A stretch of DNA of 64,000 bases from Galbibacter mesophilus. GTDB taxonomy: Bacteria > Bacteroidota > Bacteroidia > Flavobacteriales > Flavobacteriaceae. How positions within the stretch are numbered: the stretch's first letter is position 1; every line of letters starts with the position of its first letter. The translations under genes were made by a program, and so were the position numbers. The stretch covers positions 124,001-188,000 of the forward strand of contig NZ_JAMQVC010000003.1 of NCBI RefSeq assembly GCF_023721415.1, written 5' to 3'. Positions 1 through 7,610 of the stretch are shown here, piece after piece. Under the pieces are notes generated by a model. The model had not been told where the DNA came from and did not search any database. It saw only the letters and a program-made list of their open reading frames with translations.

Positions 1-536
1 GTTACATACGTGTGTTGGTAAAAATCTCCAACAAACAAAAAATTAAGTTTAGATTTTGACAATTCCATAATAAAATTAAAATCGTGGCTTCCCAAATCTT
101 GTACTTCATCATAATAAAAATGGTCACAGAACTTTTCCAATCTTAATCTAACATCTTCTATTAAATTTTCAAACTCAATCAATTTAGCTAATCTATTATG
201 GTAAGCATATCCACTTTTGCTTATATATTTTCTTATATCTGAATTTTTCAAGTAATTTGTCTGTTCTGGCGAATTCTCAAGATAAATCCCTTTGAGGTTG
301 TATTTATAAAACAAGAAAGGTTTGATACAAAAACTATATAGGAAATTGAAATATGTAAAAACTTGAATGTTGTTTGGTAAATAGCCGAATTTTTTAATGA
401 TGCGCTTACGTATTAAACTTGTATTTGTAATCGTGTATGTAACTAAATAGAATCTTTCTTCAAGATTTAGGCTGTCAATCAGATTGGTTGTTTTTCCTGA
501 GCCTGCAACAGCTAAGATTAATTTTTTATCAACCAT
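1..536 (-). CDS. UvrD/Rep-like helicase, partial (GajB-like)
   Basis: Translated directly from the minus strand from an ATG at 534-536; the frame stays open to the window edge (178 codons), so the C-terminus is missing. Superfamily 1 helicase motifs are visible: Walker A AGSGKTT at residues 11-17, motif II DEVQD at 143-147 and a GDFYQ motif III at 170-174. The start lies inside the end of the upstream OLD nuclease gene (19-nt overlap), which implies coupled translation. An OLD nuclease followed by a UvrD-like helicase is the two-gene layout of Gabija defence systems (GajA then GajB); that assignment is inferred from pairing and motifs, since the rest of the helicase is not seen. Confidence 0.8.
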   Translation of the reverse strand, partial: MVDKKLILAVAGSGKTTNLIDSLNLEERFYLVTYTITNTSLIRKRIIKKFGYLPNNIQVFTYFNFLYSFCIKPFLFYKYNLKGIYLENSPEQTNYLKNSDIRKYISKSGYAYHNRLAKLIEFENLIEDVRLRLEKFCDHFYYDEVQDLGSHDFNFIMELSKSKLNFLFVGDFYQHTYV

Positions 537-2077
537 TCTATAGCATCTTTTATATAATCAGGAACAATTATTTCGGCACTTTTTTTGTCTAAGATTTCGA
601 ATGCACATTCAGCTTTTTCATCGAGCATAAATTGCTGAACACTTCTCGTTTTTCTTCCTGGTAAAAATAAATCATTGCAAATTTTTGTATTTGAATTAAA
701 CATTGAAATCTCGAATGTTGAGATAGAATTATCAGTCTCAGAGAAAACTTGAATATTTGGTGTTATGTATTTAGCATATCTGTCTATGCAGTTCTTTTGA
801 TAATCTGAATCGTTATCTCTGATAACTGCTGTTTTGATATTTAATAGTTTAGAAATCTCTAAATATCTTTTAAAACTTGTACCATCCACCGAAATTATGT
901 GAGAATCTAGTTCGTTTGGATTTTTACCTGTTACTATTTCAAAAAATCTTTCTAGCAAAATAAATTCCGCATCTCCTTCTACAAGAATTACTTTTTTAGA
1001 TAAAATGAATTCCAAAATATTGTTATCTGGGGCTTTCATAAAGAAGTTTGCAGTAGAATCTTCTAAATGGGTTAGGTTAATAGATATTGAACTATTACTG
1101 TTCAACAAAATGGTATTTCTTAAATCTAGCCTTGAACTAATTAAATTACTATGAGTAGCAATGAAAATTTGTTTGTTTTTGGAATCATTTATTCTTGAAA
1201 TGAGGTTTTTCATATTCAAATGACTTAAATGATTCTCGGGTTCTTCTAGTAAAACAAAATCTAATTCATTTTGATTTTTTTGTAAAGCAAACTCCGTTTT
1301 TATGAAACATTGACGACCTTTTCCCTTGTTTTGAATATCAATATTTTCCTCGGTTATAGTTAGGTCTGTTACCAAGTTTGATTTCTTGTCATTTTTGATT
1401 CCAAATTGATAATCTCCTGTCTTTTTATTGACGTCAGCTAAAATTTTTTCGCGATAATCATTCTTGTATTTACGATATTCATTTAAGTGTTTGTTTTTTT
1501 CTGAAAGAGAAACGTTGCTATCGTATAAGGTCTTTATATATTGATTTGTAGCATATTCATTATTTATAAGAGTATTATCTAATAGAATATGCTTGAAGTC
1601 TTTTTTGAAACTTAGGTATGGCTGTCCGGAAAATTTGTGAAAAGCAATTGAATAATATTCGAACGGAAAGTTCTGTTTCCCTTCCGCTAAAATTTCAGAA
1701 ATATCCTTGCTTAATTCGTCACGCGGTTCACAAATCAGTGAAAATCCGAATTGGTCAGTTCCAAGAGTATTATTCCTACCGTAATAATCGTCTTTATCTC
1801 CTAGATTATCAAAATACAATTCAACTTTTAGTTTAGGTAGGGTTTCATATGTATTAGTCAGGAAGAAATTTTCAACAGCTTTAGAATTGAATAGTAGATC
1901 TAGTCCTTCGGTTTCAACTCGATTTCTGCTGCCTCTAAAAGCCAAGTCAATAGCTAGTAGTATTGAACTTTTTCCAGATTCATTATCACCAATTAGAACA
2001 TTCAAATTGTCTTTGAAATCTATTTCTAAAAATTCGAATTTTTTGAAGTTAAAAAGTTTAAGTTTTATAATTTTCAT
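518..2077 (-). CDS. OLD-family ATPase/TOPRIM nuclease (GajA-like)
   Basis: About 519 aa from the second in-frame Met, where a typical N-terminus (MKIIKLKLFNFKKFE) begins; an earlier Met would add 17 atypical residues. The N-terminal half is an SMC/RecF-like ATPase: Walker A GDNESGKSS near residue 30, Walker B LLEEPENHLS and an ATHS switch His. The C-terminal part is a TOPRIM domain with VEGDAEF and a later RDNDSD acidic motif, as in class 2 OLD (overcoming lysogenization defect) DNA nucleases. It overlaps the downstream helicase, so the two probably act together in phage or plasmid defence. Its upstream region resembles that of the secreted-protein gene at 3136-3993. Confidence 0.85.
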   Translation of the reverse strand: MKIIKLKLFNFKKFEFLEIDFKDNLNVLIGDNESGKSSILLAIDLAFRGSRNRVETEGLDLLFNSKAVENFFLTNTYETLPKLKVELYFDNLGDKDDYYGRNNTLGTDQFGFSLICEPRDELSKDISEILAEGKQNFPFEYYSIAFHKFSGQPYLSFKKDFKHILLDNTLINNEYATNQYIKTLYDSNVSLSEKNKHLNEYRKYKNDYREKILADVNKKTGDYQFGIKNDKKSNLVTDLTITEENIDIQNKGKGRQCFIKTEFALQKNQNELDFVLLEEPENHLSHLNMKNLISRINDSKNKQIFIATHSNLISSRLDLRNTILLNSNSSISINLTHLEDSTANFFMKAPDNNILEFILSKKVILVEGDAEFILLERFFEIVTGKNPNELDSHIISVDGTSFKRYLEISKLLNIKTAVIRDNDSDYQKNCIDRYAKYITPNIQVFSETDNSISTFEISMFNSNTKICNDLFLPGRKTRSVQQFMLDEKAECAFEILDKKSAEIIVPDYIKDAIEWLIKN

Positions 2078-2103
2078 ATTGGTTCGAATCTTTGTTTTAG
2101 CAT

Positions 2104-2177
2104 TGTTTACAATGAAGTATATAAACACATAGCACTTATATACCTCCTATTAATTTCAACTAAAATAAGTAAAATTC
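2104..2177 (-). repeat. Shared 5' leader, copy 1
   Basis: About 70 bp upstream of the OLD nuclease align with 4022-4093 upstream of a second minus-strand gene. Shared words include GAAGTATATAA, ACTTATATACCTC and ATTTCAACT at matching spacing. Probably a duplicated promoter/leader. Confidence 0.6.
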
Positions 2178-2192
2178 TTACAAATAGGCATT

Positions 2193-2220
2193 AAAAAAGG
2201 CTGGTTTTTTATAACCAACC
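2193..2220 (-). terminator. Terminator after the membrane protein gene
   Basis: On the minus strand GGTTGGTT and AACCAGCC form a stem (one G-U pair), followed by a run of T (A run at 2193-2198 on the plus strand). It lies downstream of the minus-strand gene at 2330. Confidence 0.6.
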
Positions 2221-2329
2221 ATTTTAAGTTTTATTTATACATTATTTTTTCTAGTATTTATGGCCGTATTTTTTCTTTGGTTTATGCGGTTAAACCACTA
2301 GTTTTTATGAACATTATGGACAGAAGATT

Positions 2330-2974
2330 TTATGATACGATTGCATAAACCACGAACCAAAAAATAAGTCCAGAATAAGTTAAAAAATGTAACCCTCTTA
2401 ATCGGATGATATCATAAACGAATAATGATATCCATAAAGCAAGCCAGATGATAGGTGCAACAACTGCTGCATTTGTCCCTGTATTCATTCCTACTCTGCT
2501 TAAAAGAGGTTCCATCATTAAAAGAATAGCAACAAATATAGAATGTTTATGCAGTTCAGGTTTATCTCTTTTTAGATATGCCAAGCCAATTAGTAAAATA
2601 AAGAAAGGAAAGAATATTCTATTGGCTTTTCCGAAAAAAGGCAGTTCAGAGTAGGGAACGTCAATGAAGTTTAAATAGCCTATACTTATTATAACTAAAC
2701 AAGCGATGAAAAAGCCAATGATTCCTAATTTTTTATGAGCTTTAACATTCAATTTTCGAATGTGATTTGTTTGAATTACAATTGTTGTATACCACCAGAA
2801 CATAATTAATCCGTGAATGATATAAATGGGGTTACTATTGCTCTCTTGATGAATATCAAACAAATAGTTGTCTGAAAAAGCTATTAGTCCTAGAATTAGG
2901 ATAATAACACTTAATACAAAAAAATAGTTTTTGGTGTAAAGATTATTCCTTTTCGGTTTTTTAGCTTTTTTCAT
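2330..2974 (-). CDS. Polytopic membrane protein, unknown
   Basis: A 214-aa protein with a basic N-terminus (KKAKKPKR) and about six hydrophobic segments. Conserved-looking polar residues sit in membrane segments: HGLIMFWW near residue 54, AHKKLG near 80 and HKHS near 142. The spaced His residues are reminiscent of haem-binding or DUF2306-like membrane proteins, but I do not recognise the family firmly. It lies alone between two accessory genes on the same strand. Confidence 0.6.
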   Translation of the reverse strand: MKKAKKPKRNNLYTKNYFFVLSVIILILGLIAFSDNYLFDIHQESNSNPIYIIHGLIMFWWYTTIVIQTNHIRKLNVKAHKKLGIIGFFIACLVIISIGYLNFIDVPYSELPFFGKANRIFFPFFILLIGLAYLKRDKPELHKHSIFVAILLMMEPLLSRVGMNTGTNAAVVAPIIWLALWISLFVYDIIRLRGLHFLTYSGLIFWFVVYAIVS

Positions 2975-3068
2975 GGTTAGTTAAATTAATATCAACGGTT
3001 TCGGCTATGAGTAGTGCATGGTTTAGCACTTAATTTTGCAAGTACACACCAAACTGAAAATCCGTGAG

Positions 3069-3084
3069 TCCCGAAGCTTCGGGA
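3069..3084. repeat. 16-bp perfect palindrome
   Basis: TCCCGAAGCTTCGGGA is a perfect inverted repeat in the 160-bp gap between the membrane protein start and the next gene's stop. It could act as a terminator stem or be part of a dispersed intergenic repeat. No clear T run follows. Confidence 0.6.
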
Positions 3085-3135
3085 TTCAGAAGTAGGCGAG
3101 AACAAGCAATTACTTATAGCTATTGTTACCCAATG

Positions 3136-3993
3136 TTATTGATTTCCTTCAGCAGTTCTTGTTGGTTTAAAAAAGTCATAATTTATACTAAAACTAATCC
3201 AAGGTTTATCATTGTATTTAAATCCATTCCCCAAATCTCCAAATCCTTTGTCCCAGCCCACTATAAATCCGGGCGATATATCTCCAAATTTAAAAGAAAG
3301 ACCTAAACCGTAAGTCAGTCCAGTTCCATTTTCAAGTTTATCAGCATCCATTATGTTTGAATTATTAGCAGAATTATAATTTAAGGAAGTTACACCAGCA
3401 AAACCAAATGGTGCTACATAAAAAGGTCTTACAGAAGAAACTCTCCATTTCCAACCAATAAATGGCGCAATATTAAAATCTCCGTCAATTATTGCTTCAG
3501 GTGCATCGCCTTTTTTCAAACGATATTTAAATGGGGCTGTTAGTAAACCTGAAAAAACATCATTTGCATACTTGTAATATTCTGTTTTAGTTTCATTATC
3601 TATAATGTCAACTGCAATCCAAAAATTTTGGTCATAGTCAGATTCATTTACAGTTTTTCCTGCTCTGGGATAAAATTTAGAACCATCAGCCAATAATTGA
3701 ACTTTATTCTGGTTTTGTTTTTTACTATTTCCTGGTATGGTGATTAATTGATATTTTACTCCACCTACATCTTTTTCTGGGAAATTAACTTTTCTAAAAT
3801 ATACTTGATAGTTTATTTTTCTGTAATCTTGAAAATTTGGGTTTAAATTGTCATCTGCATAAATCAAATAATCATTTCCGTTTTTCTTTACTCTTAATCC
3901 TAAAGGCGCATCAAGGTTTTCATTTTGGTCTTGTCCAACAACAAATGTTGATGTGAAAATTGTTAGAATAGTTAATACGATTATTTTTTTCAT
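3136..3993 (-). CDS. Secreted, probably outer-membrane protein
   Basis: A 285-aa protein from the Met that begins a clear signal peptide (MKKIIVLTILTIFTSTFVVG, cleavage near GQ); an upstream in-frame start would place 20 non-signal residues first. The second half has alternating aromatic/glycine-rich strands (FAGVTSLNYNSA, GLTYGLGLSFKFGD, SINYDFF) that suggest an outer-membrane barrel. I do not recognise the family. Its leader (4022-4093) resembles that of the OLD nuclease. Confidence 0.65.
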   Translation of the reverse strand: MKKIIVLTILTIFTSTFVVGQDQNENLDAPLGLRVKKNGNDYLIYADDNLNPNFQDYRKINYQVYFRKVNFPEKDVGGVKYQLITIPGNSKKQNQNKVQLLADGSKFYPRAGKTVNESDYDQNFWIAVDIIDNETKTEYYKYANDVFSGLLTAPFKYRLKKGDAPEAIIDGDFNIAPFIGWKWRVSSVRPFYVAPFGFAGVTSLNYNSANNSNIMDADKLENGTGLTYGLGLSFKFGDISPGFIVGWDKGFGDLGNGFKYNDKPWISFSINYDFFKPTRTAEGNQ

Positions 3994-4021
3994 TGGTTTT
4001 GGTTTTAGTGTTGGTTTGGTT

Positions 4022-4093
4022 AATGTTGGGTAACGAAGTATATAATCACGCAATACTTATATACCTCATATCCATTTCAACTGAAACAAACAT
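4022..4093 (-). repeat. Shared 5' leader, copy 2
   Basis: Aligns with 2104-2177 over about 70 bp: GAAGTATATAA, then ACTTATATACCTC, then ATTTCAACT. It sits upstream of the secreted-protein gene, as copy 1 sits upstream of the OLD nuclease gene. Confidence 0.6.
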
Positions 4094-4165
4094 AACTACT
4101 ATATATAATCTCCTAGTAATGTAGAGATTACATCAAATCAAAAATTTCAGTATTAACATTGAAAT

Positions 4166-4515
4166 TAAAATGATAAGCCCCATTCATTAAACGATAAGGT
4201 CAAACGGTCAATTTTTTCGGTTAAATGGCCTTCCGTTTAGGTAGTATAACCATCCGTTTAGGTGTTTTAATGAAGTTTTTAGCCTTTGCACCTAAACTTT
4301 TAGGTGCAAAGGTTAAAACTTTAGGTAGGGTCATTAAACTTTTAGGTTAATCACCTAAAAGTTTAACGAATGAGGCTAAACGTTTAGGTCTGGAGGCTAA
4401 AACTTTAGGTCCGAGACCTAAAAATTTAGGTGTCGGACCTAAAATTTTAGGTGTTACACCTAAAAAGATAGCCGTGGCACCTAAAAGTATGGGTGCCACG
4501 GCTAAATGCGTAGTT
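4166..4515. repeat. 21-bp-period tandem array (TTTAGGT core)
   Basis: The heptamer TTTAGGT or a near match recurs at exact 21-bp steps: 4173, 4194, 4215, 4236, 4257, 4278, 4299, 4320, 4341, 4362, 4383, 4404, 4425, 4446, 4467, 4488 and weakly 4509. Nine copies are perfect. Units are partly palindromic (CCTAAA and TTTAGG), giving strong local hairpins such as 4283-4312 (14-bp perfect arms, 2-nt loop) and 4471-4502 (11-bp arms). Read as protein, either strand gives degenerate heptads of the form PKxLGxx, interrupted by a stop. The array fills most of the gap between 3993 and 4625, where no other gene is seen. Confidence 0.9.
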
Positions 4516-4624
4516 AGAAGCTATGTTACTCGATAATCGAGATTTAAATGTCCCGAGGCTTGCCTCGATATTAAATGGTTTTCTTAAAAATGCCTCATGG
4601 GATTGCCCTAAAGCTCTTTACTCG

Positions 4625-5104
4625 TTAGTTTCCTTCTTCGCTGGTAAAACGCTGCTTGGCAGACCTTGGAAAAAACTGACTAATTTCGGCTACCTTCTCG
4701 GTATAGCCTGGTGCCCCTGCTTCTTTTTTGTACTTTGCATGGTTGTAGTCTAAAAGAGCATCATGGTAATTGTCATAATCATGCAAAATCTTGGTGCTTT
4801 CCATACGGTAGCCAATACCTTTTATTCGTGCTCCTGCGTTCTCATAAAAAACCCTCGCTTCACGGTCGCTTTTAAATTCAGTCCAGTCAATGTCTTTGCT
4901 GCTCAGTTCAGGATTACGCTTATGATGGTCGTACACCTTATCTACCACCAATTTATTAAGCTCGTTAATAGAACCGTATTTAGTTCGCTCTTCCTCGGTT
5001 AGTGCTACTAACAAGCCCTCTGTAGCTTCTTCCAACTCTTTAATTTTTAAAAGAATGTTTTGCATGATTTCCGGAGTTAACTTGGTTTCAATTACATTTT
5101 TCAT
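4625..5104 (-). CDS. Hypothetical helical protein (159 aa)
   Basis: Predicted soluble and mostly helical, with charged N-terminal helices (LLKIKELEEATEGLLVALTEEERTK in parts), no signal peptide and no membrane segment. I do not recognise the family. The 21-bp array begins about 110 bp beyond its stop codon, in a different frame from the heptad reading. The array could be a decayed 3' extension or a separate element. Confidence 0.6.
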   Translation of the reverse strand: MKNVIETKLTPEIMQNILLKIKELEEATEGLLVALTEEERTKYGSINELNKLVVDKVYDHHKRNPELSSKDIDWTEFKSDREARVFYENAGARIKGIGYRMESTKILHDYDNYHDALLDYNHAKYKKEAGAPGYTEKVAEISQFFPRSAKQRFTSEEGN

Positions 5105-5252
5105 AAAATAAATAGATATTAATTAATAATAGCTTCAATGTAGCGCTTTATTTCTATTTATTTAGCTTAAAAGATGTTAAATGACGCTTATAATCTATAA
5201 CGTATAACAACATCGGAAAAAAAACATGTAGTTGCAGCGGCCGTTGAGAATA

Positions 5253-5747
5253 CTATTTTATCTCAATTTCAGCCAAGAAATTAAACTCACTGTTTTCTCC
5301 ATTTTCAGATTTTATTTCCTGTCCTTCGTAGGTAAGTTTAGTTGGAATAAAAAATGATACTTCGCAAGGAAGTTCTTCCAGTCTCGCATCAAATTCCAAA
5401 TCGATTGATTCAGTTTCGTTTAAATTAATAGTATAAGTAAAGTTTGACTGATATGGAATATTAAGTAAAAGAGTATGGTTGTATTTCGTACTGTCATCTG
5501 AATCAATACCTTCCCTGGGAGGTAAATACTGGAAGTCAGGATTCGGAAAGTTGCCTTCTACTGTTATATTTTCTGGATTTATGGTGCCATTTTCAATTAG
5601 GTTCGTGCCGTCTTGGTCCACTAACCGAATTAACAAACTAGAGACCATAGGGTCAAAAAGAGCACAATCAATTTCTTCTCCATCATCATCATTCGAACAA
5701 CTGAACATTAAAATGCTAATAAGTAAAAGGGTAAAGATTTTTTTCAT
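5253..5747 (-). CDS. Lipoprotein, unknown
   Basis: A 164-aa protein with a type II signal peptide: MKKIFTLLLISILMFSC, then SNDDDGEE. Lipobox Cys17 followed by acidic residues is the Bacteroidota surface-lipoprotein export signal. The mature part has beta-rich stretches (YQSNFTYTINLNE, SIDLEFDAR) with no domain I can name. Probably anchored on the outer membrane. Confidence 0.7.
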   Translation of the reverse strand: MKKIFTLLLISILMFSCSNDDDGEEIDCALFDPMVSSLLIRLVDQDGTNLIENGTINPENITVEGNFPNPDFQYLPPREGIDSDDSTKYNHTLLLNIPYQSNFTYTINLNETESIDLEFDARLEELPCEVSFFIPTKLTYEGQEIKSENGENSEFNFLAEIEIK

Positions 5748-5941
5748 AATAAAGCTTTTTAATCAGATGTGCCTATAATCAATTAGTTGCGTTTAAAAAG
5801 AGTAAATAAACTGAATCAATCTATTTTTTTTTAGCTACAACTGTAAAATTCCCGTTTACTCGCTTTTCAGCAAAACCTACTTTCAAACATTGGGACTTTA
5901 GGGATGGAAACTGAAGTTTTAAACAAAGAAACCTAAAAAAT

Positions 5942-5976
5942 AACCACATCACCAAAATAATTGGATGATGTGGTTT
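5942..5976 (-). terminator. Terminator after gap
   Basis: AACCACATCA and TGATGTGGTT form a 10-bp stem with a 15-nt loop. On the minus strand it is followed by TTATTTTTT. It lies about 45 bp past the gap stop codon. Confidence 0.75.
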
Positions 5977-6021
5977 GTCATTTAAATCCGGATGTTATAA
6001 ATCTTAGCTGAAGTCCGTAGG

Positions 6022-7476
6022 CTAGTAATAGGTAAACCTTCTTACATTGGCAATGTATTTGGCAAGCCTAATTACTTGATGGCTATAACCGTATTCATTG
6101 TCGTACCAAATGTACAGCACCAAATTTTTACCATCTGCCGAGACAATGGTGGCATTGCTATCGTAAATAGAGGGGGCAGAGGTGCCAACAATATCCGAAG
6201 AAACCAACTCGTTGTTCAGCGAATACTTTATTTGTTCTACCAAGTCACCTTCCAAAGCATATTTCTTTAGAATGGCATTAATGGCATTTTTAGAGGTGTT
6301 TTTTTCAACCTCTAAATTCAAAACAACCAAGGAACCATTGGGAACGGGTACGCGTATGGCGTTAGACGTTAATTTACCTTCCAAAGAAGGCAAGGCTTTG
6401 GCTACCGCTTTTCCAGCGCCGGTTTCGGTAATCACCATATTTAAAGCGGCTGCGCGCCCTCTTCGGTATTTGGTGTGCATATTATCTACCAAGTTTTGAT
6501 CGTTGGTGTAGGCGTGTATGGTTTCCAAATGTCCTTTTACAATACCAAGCGAATCTTCAACAGCTTTTAGAATGGGAGTAATAGCATTGGTGGTACAGGA
6601 AGCGGCGGAAAAAATATTCACTTTCTTAGGGTCGTATTCCTTTTGGTTTACCCCATAAACAATGTTCGGTACATTTTTTCCGGGCGCTGTAAGCAATACC
6701 TTTTCGGCCCCTTTGGATTTTAAGTGTCTTGCCAGTTCCTTATCGTCACGAAAGGCTCCTGTGTTATCGATAATTAATGCCTTTTGTATTCCGTAGCTGG
6801 TATAATCAATATCTTCCGGTTTTGCAGCGTTTATAAACTGAACGGTAGTACCATTTATTATTAATGCTTTTTTCTTGAAATCTACTGCCACGGTACCAGG
6901 AAAGAAGCCGTGCACCGAATCGTTTTCCAATAAGGAGGCCCTTTTCAGCAAAACGTCATCGGTAAGTTCGCCACGGGTAACAATAGCGCGAAGCCTCAAC
7001 TGGGAACCTATGCCGGTTTTGGCCATAAGTTCGCGTGCCAGCAACCTACCAATTCTTCCGAAGCCATACAGCACTACATCTTTAGGTTGAATCTCTTTGC
7101 TTTTGTGGGCGCCTTTTAGTTTGTCAATCACAAAGGAAGTGGTGTCTGCATAAGCCGAAGGATCCTCCAAGTGGAATTCATAGGTAAGTTTACCGATATC
7201 TATTTTAGCAGGAGGGAGGCTCATATTGCTAATGGCGCGTGCAATATCTACAGAGTCGAAAATAGAAATGGGTTTCTGTACAAATTCGCCCGCGTATTTG
7301 TGCAAGTTCATTATCTCGCTAACGCTTTTGTCAATTAATTGGTTGCGGAACAATACCAGTTCTACGGAATTGTCGTACCACAAATCGCTTGCAATTTTTA
7401 TGAATTCTACGGTTGCCTTTCTGCGGTCTGCTTGAAAAGCCAATTCCTTTTCATAAGAATCGTTTTTTACTGCCAT
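6022..7476 (-). CDS. gap: Glyceraldehyde-3-phosphate dehydrogenase
   Basis: Converts glyceraldehyde 3-phosphate, NAD(P)+ and phosphate to 1,3-bisphosphoglycerate in glycolysis or gluconeogenesis. The 484 aa exceed the usual ~335 because about 130 residues precede the Rossmann motif GFGRIGR (138-144). The catalytic motif ASCTTNAITP gives nucleophile Cys294, and a late WYDNEYGYSH motif is present. N-terminally extended forms of this length are typical of Bacteroidota. A monocistronic unit between terminators at 7569 and 5942 with a likely promoter at 7519-7526. Confidence 0.95.
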   Translation of the reverse strand: MAVKNDSYEKELAFQADRRKATVEFIKIASDLWYDNSVELVLFRNQLIDKSVSEIMNLHKYAGEFVQKPISIFDSVDIARAISNMSLPPAKIDIGKLTYEFHLEDPSAYADTTSFVIDKLKGAHKSKEIQPKDVVLYGFGRIGRLLARELMAKTGIGSQLRLRAIVTRGELTDDVLLKRASLLENDSVHGFFPGTVAVDFKKKALIINGTTVQFINAAKPEDIDYTSYGIQKALIIDNTGAFRDDKELARHLKSKGAEKVLLTAPGKNVPNIVYGVNQKEYDPKKVNIFSAASCTTNAITPILKAVEDSLGIVKGHLETIHAYTNDQNLVDNMHTKYRRGRAAALNMVITETGAGKAVAKALPSLEGKLTSNAIRVPVPNGSLVVLNLEVEKNTSKNAINAILKKYALEGDLVEQIKYSLNNELVSSDIVGTSAPSIYDSNATIVSADGKNLVLYIWYDNEYGYSHQVIRLAKYIANVRRFTYY

Positions 7477-7518
7477 GATGTGTTGTCTTAGTTTGTGTTT
7501 CGATGTTTAAACTTTCGG

Positions 7519-7526
7519 CAAAAGTA
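7519..7526 (-). promoter_or_regulatory. -7 promoter element for gap
   Basis: Minus strand reads TACTTTTG, a match to the Bacteroidota -7 consensus TAnnTTTG, 43 nt upstream of the gap start. The -33 element is not clear. Confidence 0.45.
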
Positions 7527-7560
7527 TATATTTCAAACGTTTTCGTAAAGGATTTTTAAT

Positions 7561-7586
7561 AAAAAAAAGAGTCCCGCTAAGGACTC
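7561..7586 (-). terminator. Terminator after htrA
   Basis: GAGTCC and GGACTC form a stem with a CGCTAA loop at 7569-7586, with a minus-strand T8 run at 7561-7568. It separates htrA from gap. Confidence 0.8.
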
Positions 7587-7610
7587 CTTTATTCTTCTAT
7601 GTTGTAAACG

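Noticed and set aside
3120-4030. GTTACCC/TTGGGTAAC words suggestive of integron attC ends
   Set aside because: The matching R'' and R' pairs at proper spacing around the same gene were not found, and no integrase was seen.
4166-4515. CRISPR array
   Set aside because: Unit length is only 21 bp, units vary, there are no unique 30-bp spacers, and no cas genes were seen.
4523-5002. Plus-strand reading frames opposite the 159-aa gene
   Set aside because: Shadow frames of the minus-strand gene; Cys/Trp-rich composition not protein-like.
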